DNA of 18,399 bases from SKUL01 sp964487545 (GTDB taxonomy: Bacteria > Bacteroidota > Bacteroidia > Flavobacteriales_D > SKUL01). The position numbers and the translations under genes are program-made. The notes below the pieces were generated by a model. It was not told the origin of the DNA. It saw only the letters and a program-made list of their open reading frames with translations, and did no database searches. The stretch is from positions 1-18,399 of the forward strand of contig CAZARI010000048.1 in NCBI GenBank assembly GCA_964487545.1, given 5' to 3'. Positions 7,630-14,991 of this stretch are shown one piece after another. Each line of letters begins with the position of its first letter. Within the stretch, counting starts at the first letter, position 1.

Positions 7630-8396
7630 ACGAAACTGACCACGAAACAGTATATCGCAAAATAAGTGAGTTTGCTTTTCTTTACCAGTGCTATCATCAA
7701 CTTACAAGCAATTACCCCTGAAATGAATGCCGCGATAAAGCCCGCTATTAATTGAGGCGACTGTCCGCTGCTCACGGTCAAGCCTCCATCAAGGATGTCT
7801 TTTGCAATTTTTCCGAAGATCAGCGGAACCACCATCAAAAACGAAAAGCGAGCTGCTTTGCCCCGATCAATACCCAGCAAAACGGAGGTGGCAATGGTTG
7901 CACCCGAACGAGAAATTCCGGGTAAAATGGCAATGGCTTGTGAGAGACCAATAATAAATGCATTCCGAGGTGACACTGGTTTATCGGTGTTCGTCGCCTT
8001 ATCGGCCAACAACAATAACAGTCCGGTAATAGCCAACATAGCACCCACCAGCAGTATCTGTCCACTAAAGAGCTGTTCGATTTCCTTTTCGAATAACAGC
8101 CCAACGAATACGGCGGGCAACATCGAAATGATGATTTTCATAGCGAAGAGTGATTCTTCGTTGACTTTAAACTGAAAAAGTCCACTGAAAATTTCTGCAA
8201 TATCCTTTCGATACACCACGATGATACTCAGTGCCGTTGCGGCATGCACCACCACGGTAAACATCAAACTCTCTTCGGGCAAACTATTATCGCCGAGCAG
8301 GACTTTTCCGATTTCGAGATGGCCGCTACTACTCACGGGCAAAAATTCGGTCAAGCCCTGAACAATGCCAAGGATGATGGCTGTCAATATATCCAT
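7602..8396 (-). CDS. uppP: Undecaprenyl-diphosphatase UppP (BacA family)
   Basis: 264 aa, usual length, a strongly hydrophobic inner-membrane protein with many predicted transmembrane helices. It dephosphorylates undecaprenyl pyrophosphate so that the lipid carrier can be reused for peptidoglycan and surface polysaccharide synthesis; extra copies give bacitracin resistance in E. coli. The two family motifs are present: QGLTEFLPVSSSGHL (13-27, catalytic Glu17, Ser and His) and PGISRSGATI (159-168, Arg163). The first Glu of the E. coli (E)GLTE motif is Gln13 here, as in many homologues. It sits between the DUF3098 gene (41 bp upstream) and truB. Confidence 0.96.
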   Translation of the reverse strand: MDILTAIILGIVQGLTEFLPVSSSGHLEIGKVLLGDNSLPEESLMFTVVVHAATALSIIVVYRKDIAEIFSGLFQFKVNEESLFAMKIIISMLPAVFVGLLFEKEIEQLFSGQILLVGAMLAITGLLLLLADKATNTDKPVSPRNAFIIGLSQAIAILPGISRSGATIATSVLLGIDRGKAARFSFLMVVPLIFGKIAKDILDGGLTVSSGQSPQLIAGFIAAFISGVIACKLMIALVKKSKLTYFAIYCFVVSFVCIVYTLMS

Positions 8397-8437
8397 GAAG
8401 AAAATTTAGAAGAGCACACTTAAATATCGCCTTTGAC

Positions 8438-8674
8438 TCACCGGCCTTTTTTCATGATGGCTATCAATACCACGGCATAACCTGCCAACACCACGATAGG
8501 CGCAACCGTAATTCTGCGGGTGCTGAAAATCTCTTCGCTAAAGACATTTGGATCGTCGCTTCCACCGCCCATCATCAGCACATACCCAATAACCAGCAAA
8601 AGCAGCCCAACCCCCAGAATGGTGTAGTTTTCTCTGGTAAATGCAAATTCATCTTTTCGTTCTTCTGTCGTCAT
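8438..8674 (-). CDS. Small two-helix membrane protein, DUF3098 family
   Basis: 78 aa. The N-terminal about 12 residues are charged; then a transmembrane segment at about 17-36 (YTILGVGLLLLVIGYVLMMG), a short loop with GGGSDDPNVF and the conserved-looking SEEIFSTRRITVAP, a second helix at about 57-74 and a basic tail. I recognise it as DUF3098, a family that in Bacteroidota lies between ftsX and uppP. No biochemical role is known to me. The fixed position next to cell-division and lipid-carrier genes hints at an envelope function (inference). Confidence 0.88.
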   Translation of the reverse strand: MTTEERKDEFAFTRENYTILGVGLLLLVIGYVLMMGGGSDDPNVFSEEIFSTRRITVAPIVVLAGYAVVLIAIMKKGR

Positions 8675-8678
8675 GGGG

Positions 8679-8710
8679 TAAAAGTATAAAGTTCAAGCTG
8701 ATTTAACAAA
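8679..8710 (-). promoter_or_regulatory. Weak candidate promoter before the DUF3098 gene
   Basis: On the minus strand TTTG (8710-8707) is followed after 20 bp by TACTTTTA (8686-8679), one mismatch from TAnnTTTG and with correct spacing. The predicted transcript would start almost at the ATG (8674), so it would be leaderless or nearly so. This keeps confidence low; the genes could simply be read through from ftsX. Confidence 0.3.
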
Positions 8711-8714
8711 GTGG

Positions 8715-9581
8715 TTAATACAGATCATCCAGTTTAAGACGCAGGTATCGTCCAACAGCCAGCATAGTTGAAATGAGCGATAATAAAATTCCGGTGATTA
8801 GCACCACTGCGAAAACAAGCAGGAATGTTTCCAGATCCTGCAGCTCAAAGAATTCAGGAATTTCGCGCTGAGCAATGTATATCAATGCTGCGAGCATTCC
8901 CGAAGCGATCACTGCGGCATAAAACCCATTGACCATGCCCTGCCAGATAAATGGCCGACGGATAAACCACGGTGTAGCTCCCACCAGTTGCATACTGCGA
9001 ATGGTAAACCTGCGCGAATACATCGACAATCGAATGGTGTTGTTGATTAATGCAATGGCCACTAATAGTAACAGCCCACTAAAAACGAGCAGAATCACGC
9101 TGATTTTATTGACATTTTCGTACACCTGCTGAATCAAATCCGGGCTGTAGGCCACCTCGTGCACCAGCGGATTTTGTTGCAAATCAGCAGCAATCCACTG
9201 AATGCTATCGGGGTGTGTATAGTCGGCATTGAGACGGATATCGATGCTGGGCAGCAGTGGGTTGAAACCGAGAAACGCGATAAAATCTTCGCCCAGCTCT
9301 TGCTGTAGCACCTGAGCTGCTTCTTCTTTGGTTACAAAACGTGTTTCTTTCGGGTAGGGCGCTACGTCGATGGTTTTTTTGAGTTGAATCATATCCACCT
9401 CGCGCGAGTCTTCATTCAAAAACACTTGCACCTGAATATTTTCTTTAACATAGATCGACAGTTGGCGTGCGTTGAATAGCAACAATGCCAACGAACCAAT
9501 CATAAAAAGCACCAGTGCAATTCCGATAATCGTACTGGCAGCAGAGCTTCGGGCTCTTCTTTTGGCGTATTTATCCTTCAT
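8715..9581 (-). CDS. ftsX: Cell-division membrane protein FtsX
   Basis: 288 aa. Architecture is that of FtsX: basic cytoplasmic N-terminus, TM1 at about 14-36, an extracytoplasmic domain to about 158 (VQVFLNEDSR, FVTKEEAAQVLQQELGEDF), then TM2 about 160-180, TM3 about 216-237 and TM4 about 253-276, with a short basic C-terminus. FtsX pairs with the ATPase FtsE and transmits a signal across the inner membrane to peptidoglycan hydrolases at the septum. No ftsE lies next to it here, a common arrangement in Bacteroidota. It heads the minus-strand row, divergent from leuS with 118 bp between the start codons. Confidence 0.93.
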   Translation of the reverse strand: MKDKYAKRRARSSAASTIIGIALVLFMIGSLALLLFNARQLSIYVKENIQVQVFLNEDSREVDMIQLKKTIDVAPYPKETRFVTKEEAAQVLQQELGEDFIAFLGFNPLLPSIDIRLNADYTHPDSIQWIAADLQQNPLVHEVAYSPDLIQQVYENVNKISVILLVFSGLLLLVAIALINNTIRLSMYSRRFTIRSMQLVGATPWFIRRPFIWQGMVNGFYAAVIASGMLAALIYIAQREIPEFFELQDLETFLLVFAVVLITGILLSLISTMLAVGRYLRLKLDDLY

Positions 9582-9647
9582 ACCCTTAGAGTCGCGCTAA
9601 AGTAACAAATGATTGCCGGCTCTGCCTAACCACCACCCTAAATTTAT

Positions 9648-9655
9648 TAACTTCG
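9648..9655 (+). promoter_or_regulatory. Candidate -7 box for leuS
   Basis: TAACTTCG differs from TAnnTTTG at one position and is followed by CA, in an AT-rich stretch 44 bp before the leuS ATG. No convincing -33 TTTG is seen at the expected distance. No equally good box was found for ftsX in the same divergent gap. Confidence 0.35.
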
Positions 9656-9699
9656 CAACCCGCAAAAACATTGGGTAATACATCTATTTAACCCCCCTC

Positions 9700-12528
9700 A
9701 TGAAAGATTATCAGCACAGAGAAATAGAGCGCAAATGGCAGGCGTACTGGAAAGAGTGGCAAACCTATAAGGTAGCTGAAGATCCGTCGAAACCGAAGTT
9801 CTATGCGCTGGACATGTTTCCTTACCCATCCGGAACGGGTCTGCACGTTGGGCATCCGCTCGGCTATATCGCTTCGGACATTCACGCGCGATTCATGCGC
9901 CACAAAGGCTACAATGTGCTGCACCCGATTGGGTTTGATTCCTTTGGACTGCCGGCAGAACAATTTGCCATTCAGACTGGTCAACATCCGGCCATAACCA
10001 CTGAAAACAACATTGCCCGCTATAAGGAGCAACTCTCCCGGCTCGGATTCAACTACGACTGGGATCGTGAGGTGCGCACTTCCGACCCCAAATATTACCG
10101 CTGGACCCAATGGATTTTCAAACAACTCTTTGACGCATGGTATAATAATGACACCAACCGCGCCGAACCCATTGAAACGCTGATCGCAAAGTTTGAGCAA
10201 AACGGGAGCTACAATGTCAACGTCCACTGCGATCTTGATTGGTGGAAAGAAATTTCGACCCAGGACTTTCCCCTTTTTGGCCAATACTTTTCGGGAGAAT
10301 TTACCGCCACAGACTGGAAGAGCCTGAACGAAAAGCAAAAACAACTCATCTTGATGAACTTCCGCCTCACCTATCTCGCCGAAAGCATGGTGAACTGGTG
10401 TCCGGCGTTGGGTACAGTGCTGGCCAACGACGAGGTAAAAGACGGCCGTTCTGAACGCGGTGGACATCCGGTGATTCAAAAACGCATGCGTCAGTGGAGT
10501 ATGCGCGTCACCTCCTATGCGCAGCGTCTACTTGATGATCTCGACACCATCCACTGGAGCGAACCGATAAAAGAGATGCAACGAAACTGGATTGGAAAAT
10601 CCAAAGGCGCTTCGATTTGGTTTGAATTGGAGAATCATACCGATAAGCTGGAAGTATTTACCACACGACCCGACACCATTTTCGGTGTGTCGTTTATGGT
10701 GTTGGCCCCCGAACATGAATTGGTACTACAAATCACCACCGATCAATTCCGCGGCAAGGTGATGACGTATATTACTGAAGCCGCCACTAAAACCGAACGC
10801 GACCGCCAGAGCGATGTGAAACACGTCACCGGACAATTTACTGGAGCGTTTGCGCTGCATCCGTTTACCGGAAAACCCATTCCGATTTGGATTGCAGATT
10901 ACGTGCTGGCCGGCTACGGCACCGGAGCTATCATGGCTGTACCCGCCGGTGATCAGCGAGATATGGATTTTGCAAAGAAATATGAAATTGAAATTCCCGC
11001 CATATTCGAAGGGATGGATATCAGCGAAAAGGCCTGCGATGACCAGCAAGTGAAGTTGATTAACTCGGGTTTTCTTACCGGAATGTCGACCGAAAAAGGC
11101 ATTCCCGCAGCCATCGAGCAACTCGAAGAAAAAGGCATTGGTCGGGGTAAAATTAACTACCGTTTGCGCGATGCGGTTTTCAGCCGCCAAAGATACTGGG
11201 GAGAACCCTTTCCGGTGTACTATAAAGACGATATTCCGCATTTAATTCCGGACGATCAGTTGCCGGTTGAACTGCCCGAAGTTGATAAGTATCTGCCCAC
11301 TGAAAGCGGTGAGCCACCATTGGCGCGGGCATCGCGTGCGAGCTGGAACGTTTTTGAAGGCGACCGCATGGAGCACAACACCATGCCCGGTTGGGCCGGA
11401 AGCAGTTGGTATTTTCTGCGCTACATGGATCCGCACAACGAAACAACTTTTGCCTCGCGAGAGAAAACCGATTACTGGAAACAGGTGGACTTATACATTG
11501 GCGGTTCAGAACACGCCACTGGACATTTGCTGTATGCCCGGTTCTGGACCAAGTTTCTATATGACATGGGCCATATCTCCTTTGATGAGCCCTTTAAAAA
11601 ACTCATCAATCAGGGAATGATTTTGGGGAGGAGTAGTTTTGTGTACCGCGATATTGAGTCGCATCGGTTTGTTTCGGCAGAGCGACGTCACGAATTTAAC
11701 ACACAGCGATTACACGTCGACATCAGTCTGGTTGACAACGACAAACTGGATATTGAAGCCTTTAGAAAATGGAATCCTGAATTTGCCGACGCAATATTTG
11801 TGCTGGCCGAAGACGGTAACTATTACTGCGGCCACGAGGTCGAAAAAATGTCCAAGTCAAAATTCAACGTACAAACGCCCGACGAGTTGGTTGAGCAGTT
11901 TGGTGCTGACACTTTGCGCATGTACGAAATGTTTCTCGGACCCCTGGAGCAAAGCAAACCGTGGGACACCAAAGGCATCAACGGGGTGTATAATTTTTTG
12001 AAGAAAATATGGCGTCTCACTCATGCCAAGGAAGGTGAATTTTCAGTGAGCAATGACCTGCCGCAAAAGGCTGAATTCAAAGCACTGCACAAGGCCATCA
12101 AAAAAGCAACTGACGACATTGAGCGACATTCGTACAACACGGTGGTCAGCACGCTGATGATCTGCGTGAACGAACTCACCGATTTGAAGTGCAACAAACG
12201 CGACATTATCGAACCGCTGATGATTGTGCTCTCGCCATACGCTCCGCACTTTGCCGAAGAAATATGGGAAAAGCTTGGTCATTCCGAAAGTATCACCAGT
12301 GCGGCCTGGCCAGTTTTTAATGAGGATTATCTGGTAGAAGACCGCTTTGAATATCCGGTTTCCTTCAACGGCAAAATGCGCTTCAAACTGGAACTCCCGC
12401 TTGACATGGATCAAAAACAGGTTGAAGATGCGGTTTTGAGTTATGACCAAAGCGCGAAATACCTGGAAGGGAAAACACCAAAAAAAGTGATTGTGGTGCC
12501 GGGTCGGATTGTTAATATTGTGGTTTGA
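9700..12528 (+). CDS. leuS: Leucyl-tRNA synthetase
   Basis: 942 aa, full length for the bacterial enzyme with the longer Bacteroidota inserts. It charges tRNA-Leu with leucine using ATP. Class I signature 1 is HVGH (49-52) within MFPYPSGTGLHVGHPLGYIASD; signature 2 is KMSKS (716-720). A CP1 editing domain is visible at roughly 230-430, with TTRPDTIFGVSF and a GTGAIMAVPAGDQRD stretch, so post-transfer editing of misacylated tRNA should be intact. Ahead of KMSKS lies a leucine-specific insert (about 645-712). The anticodon-binding helical domain and a small C-terminal domain ending RIVNIVV close the protein. It is a single gene divergent from ftsX and followed after 108 bp by the SpoU gene. Confidence 0.98.
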   Translation: MKDYQHREIERKWQAYWKEWQTYKVAEDPSKPKFYALDMFPYPSGTGLHVGHPLGYIASDIHARFMRHKGYNVLHPIGFDSFGLPAEQFAIQTGQHPAITTENNIARYKEQLSRLGFNYDWDREVRTSDPKYYRWTQWIFKQLFDAWYNNDTNRAEPIETLIAKFEQNGSYNVNVHCDLDWWKEISTQDFPLFGQYFSGEFTATDWKSLNEKQKQLILMNFRLTYLAESMVNWCPALGTVLANDEVKDGRSERGGHPVIQKRMRQWSMRVTSYAQRLLDDLDTIHWSEPIKEMQRNWIGKSKGASIWFELENHTDKLEVFTTRPDTIFGVSFMVLAPEHELVLQITTDQFRGKVMTYITEAATKTERDRQSDVKHVTGQFTGAFALHPFTGKPIPIWIADYVLAGYGTGAIMAVPAGDQRDMDFAKKYEIEIPAIFEGMDISEKACDDQQVKLINSGFLTGMSTEKGIPAAIEQLEEKGIGRGKINYRLRDAVFSRQRYWGEPFPVYYKDDIPHLIPDDQLPVELPEVDKYLPTESGEPPLARASRASWNVFEGDRMEHNTMPGWAGSSWYFLRYMDPHNETTFASREKTDYWKQVDLYIGGSEHATGHLLYARFWTKFLYDMGHISFDEPFKKLINQGMILGRSSFVYRDIESHRFVSAERRHEFNTQRLHVDISLVDNDKLDIEAFRKWNPEFADAIFVLAEDGNYYCGHEVEKMSKSKFNVQTPDELVEQFGADTLRMYEMFLGPLEQSKPWDTKGINGVYNFLKKIWRLTHAKEGEFSVSNDLPQKAEFKALHKAIKKATDDIERHSYNTVVSTLMICVNELTDLKCNKRDIIEPLMIVLSPYAPHFAEEIWEKLGHSESITSAAWPVFNEDYLVEDRFEYPVSFNGKMRFKLELPLDMDQKQVEDAVLSYDQSAKYLEGKTPKKVIVVPGRIVNIVV

Positions 12529-12636
12529 CCCGAAAAAACGGATGAGACCATTCTCCCTTTTTAGCCCAACAATTTTCGATCATTTTAAACTCAAAAAAGG
12601 CTAAATTCCACTTAATAAAACATCCATCTGCACCTT

Positions 12637-13446
12637 ATGCACCCGGTTATCACCAGCACGCAAAACCCAAAAGTGAAACAGGCCGTTGCGCTCAAAAAAT
12701 CGCGCGACAGGAAAAGAGAAAAACGCTTTTTACTGGAAGGATGGCGAGAGTTTGAATTGGCAATTCATGCCGGATACGAACCCGAGAGCGTGTTTTTTAA
12801 TCCCGAGCAAATCGCAGCCGAAACCTTCATAAGCATCGGCATTACCGAACAGAAACTATTGCCCGTTAGCGCAGGCGTGTTCTCAAAATTGGCCGTTCGT
12901 GAAGCGGGTTCTCGGGTAGTGGCGGTATTTAAAACGTTGAGCCATACCCTAAGTGAATTAAAACTTTCGGAAAATCCGCTATTGTTGGTGGTAGAGTCCA
13001 TAGAAAAACCGGGCAATCTCGGAGCGTTACTGCGCACGGCAGACGCAGCCGGTGTGGAGGCCGTAATTGTGTGCGACCCGCTTGTGGATTTCTACAACCC
13101 CAACGTCATTCGGTCGAGCATCGGCACTGTTTTTACTTGCCAATTGGCTGCTGCCGAAAGTCAAATAGCCGTTGACTGGCTGAAGGCGCAAAACATTCAG
13201 ATACTGTGCACCCATCTGGAAGCGGCACAGCCTTACGTAACGGTTGATTTCACAATACCTTCGGCCATAGTGATGGGCACTGAAGCCACTGGTTTATCGG
13301 CTACTTGGACACAACAATCCGATGCCAATATCATCATTCCCATGCACGGTGCAATCGACTCGCTCAATGTGTCGGTTGCCACTGCTGTAGTGACTTTTGA
13401 AGCCGTGCGTCAGCGGAATCAACAAATGCATTTTTCTCCACACTAA
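12637..13446 (+). CDS. SpoU/TrmH-family RNA 2'-O-ribose methyltransferase
   Basis: 269 aa. An N-terminal substrate-binding domain (about 1-105, with ITSTQNPKVK and RFLLEGWREFELA) is followed by the SPOUT knot domain. The three SpoU motifs are clear: motif 1 ESIEKPGNLGALLRTADAAG (120-139, catalytic Arg133), motif 2 VMGTEATGLS (212-221), and motif 3 IPMHGAIDSLNVSVATAV (234-251). Such enzymes methylate the ribose 2'-OH of a rRNA or tRNA nucleotide; the N-terminal domain is like the RlmB/TsnR type, suggesting 23S rRNA, but the target cannot be read from sequence. The next gene starts 31 bp on, so the two may share a transcript. Confidence 0.9.
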   Translation: MHPVITSTQNPKVKQAVALKKSRDRKREKRFLLEGWREFELAIHAGYEPESVFFNPEQIAAETFISIGITEQKLLPVSAGVFSKLAVREAGSRVVAVFKTLSHTLSELKLSENPLLLVVESIEKPGNLGALLRTADAAGVEAVIVCDPLVDFYNPNVIRSSIGTVFTCQLAAAESQIAVDWLKAQNIQILCTHLEAAQPYVTVDFTIPSAIVMGTEATGLSATWTQQSDANIIIPMHGAIDSLNVSVATAVVTFEAVRQRNQQMHFSPH

Positions 13447-13477
13447 TTTTCTGCATCTTTACCGCAAACTGCTAAAA

Positions 13478-14266
13478 ATGGACTTAAATCTGAAAGGTAA
13501 ACGCGCTCTGGTGGCTGGTAGCACCCAGGGAATCGGCAAGGCATCTGCCATCGAAATTGCATCACTCGGAGCATCGGTGACCCTCATTTCCAGAAATGAA
13601 GAAAAGCTGAAAAGCGTACTCAAGATGCTTCCAAAGTCGTCAGGACAATCACACGATTACATTGTGGCCGATTTTACGCGACCGCAAGAACTGAAGCGGC
13701 GGGTGTTAGACTATCTCGAAAAAGGCAATGTGTTTCACGTGTTGATGAACAATATGGAAGGACCTCCAGGCGGAAAAGCCATCGATGCAGATTTAGCGGC
13801 TTATCAACAAGCTTTTTCCAACCACCTGGCTTGCAATCACATTCTTGCTCAGGCCTGTGTGCCCGGAATGCGCGACGCGAAGTACGGCAGAATCATCAAT
13901 ATCATTTCCACCTCGGTGAAGCAGCCCCTGCACGGACTGGGAGTTTCAAACACTATTCGCGGAGCCGTTGCCAATTGGGCAAAATCCCTGGCCAATGAAC
14001 TGGGAGAGTACAATATCACGGTAAACAACGTATTGCCGGGAGCAACTCAAACATCACGCTTGCAGAACATTATGTCGGACAAATCAAACCAAACCGGCTT
14101 GACTACCGAAGAGGTGTTAAAAATGATGTCGGATGCGGTGCCGATGAAGCGCGTGGCTCAGCCGCACGAAATTGGTGCTGCAGTGGCTTTTCTGGCCTCT
14201 CCAGCGGCGAGTTATATCAACGGCATTAATCTTCCAGTTGACGGCGGAAGAACCGGGTCTCTTTAA
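13478..14266 (+). CDS. Short-chain dehydrogenase/reductase, atypical active site
   Basis: 262 aa from the ATG at 13478. A longer reading from 13397 runs 27 codons back into the SpoU gene and does not look like an SDR N-terminus. Rossmann cofactor motif GSTQGIG (14-20) and the NNMEGPPGG stretch (91-99) replace the classical TGxxxGIG and NNAG. A Ser is present at the usual place (ISTS, 143-146), but where YxxxK is expected the sequence reads GVSNTIRGAVANWAKSLANEL, so Tyr and Lys are replaced by Ser157 and Arg161. This SNxxR pattern is known in a branch of FabG-like proteins. The C-terminus has the usual NLPVDGG. Often named 3-oxoacyl-ACP reductase-like; the substrate is unknown, and the redox chemistry may differ or be lost. 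Confidence 0.85.
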   Translation: MDLNLKGKRALVAGSTQGIGKASAIEIASLGASVTLISRNEEKLKSVLKMLPKSSGQSHDYIVADFTRPQELKRRVLDYLEKGNVFHVLMNNMEGPPGGKAIDADLAAYQQAFSNHLACNHILAQACVPGMRDAKYGRIINIISTSVKQPLHGLGVSNTIRGAVANWAKSLANELGEYNITVNNVLPGATQTSRLQNIMSDKSNQTGLTTEEVLKMMSDAVPMKRVAQPHEIGAAVAFLASPAASYINGINLPVDGGRTGSL

Positions 14267-14289
14267 GTTGATTTTTTACCGTTGACTTT

Positions 14290-14991
14290 TTAAGGATTCA
14301 CCAGCAGCTTGAATCCACGGCCGTGAACATTTACAATTTCGATGCTGTTGTCGCGCGAAAGGTGTTTGCGCAGCTTGGCGATATAAACATCCATGCTTCG
14401 GCCGTTAAAGTAATTGTCATCTCCCCAAATGGCATTCAAGGCAAAATTGCGCTCCATTATACCGTTCATGTTCTTGCAAAGCAGATAAAGCAATTCGCTT
14501 TCTTTGGTGGTTAGCTTCACGGTTTCGTCTTCGAACTCCAGCCGTTGGGTTAGGTGGTTGTAATGATACTTTCCAATATCGTATTCGGTTTTTTCTTCGG
14601 TATCACGTGCATTTCCCGACCGTCGCAGAATAGCGTCGATGCGCACCAGCAGTTCGTCCATGCTAAACGGCTTGGTAACATAATCATCGCCACCAATCTC
14701 GAAGCCTTTCAGGGTGTCGGCCTTCATCGATTTGGCGGTGAGAAACAATATCGGCACCTGTTTGTCGACATTTCGGATTTCTCGTGCCAGGGTAAAACCA
14801 TCCTTCAGCGGCATCATCACGTCGAGTATGATAAAGTCATACTGATTTTGCGAAAAGGCCTTTAGCCCTTCATCGCCGTCTTTGCGGTGATCCACCTCAA
14901 AACCCTTTGCCTCGAGATATTCATTTAGCAAACTACCCAAATTGGGATCGTCTTCTACTAGTAGTAATCTGATTCTATTCTTTGCGCTCAT
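14290..14991 (-). CDS. OmpR/PhoB-family response regulator
   Basis: 233 aa. Receiver domain (about 5-120): acidic pair Glu13-Asp14-Asp15 in LLLVEDDPN, phosphoacceptor Asp57 in YDFIILDVMMP, switch Thr85 in LFLTAK and Lys107 in YVTKPF. C-terminal winged-helix DNA-binding domain (about 137-231): LTTKESELLYLLC, the recognition-helix region NGRSMDVYIAKLRKHL, and the wing VNVHGRGFKLLV. It is translated from an ATG inside the end of the kinase gene (17-bp overlap), so the two are coupled. Its likely DNA target is the TTAAC repeat cluster upstream of the kinase. The gene converges on the dehydrogenase gene with 23 bp between the stops. Confidence 0.96.
   Translation of the reverse strand: MSAKNRIRLLLVEDDPNLGSLLNEYLEAKGFEVDHRKDGDEGLKAFSQNQYDFIILDVMMPLKDGFTLAREIRNVDKQVPILFLTAKSMKADTLKGFEIGGDDYVTKPFSMDELLVRIDAILRRSGNARDTEEKTEYDIGKYHYNHLTQRLEFEDETVKLTTKESELLYLLCKNMNGIMERNFALNAIWGDDNYFNGRSMDVYIAKLRKHLSRDNSIEIVNVHGRGFKLLVNP

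Noticed and set aside
9688..10479. 263-codon open frame antisense to leuS (minus strand)
   Set aside because: It lies wholly opposite highly conserved LeuS coding sequence, has no recognisable domain, and its composition is what the reverse of a coding frame gives. A shadow frame.
10726..11241. 171-codon antisense frame inside leuS
   Set aside because: Same reasoning: opposite the LeuS editing domain, no motif, no promoter.
12560..12605. Inverted repeat TTTAGCC / GGCTAAA after leuS
   Set aside because: The loop is more than 30 bases and no T-run follows on either strand, so it is not an intrinsic terminator; probably chance in AT-rich DNA.
14267..14289. Search for a shared terminator between the converging dehydrogenase and regulator genes
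   Set aside because: Only T-rich sequence with a repeated GTTGA is present; no hairpin can be drawn.
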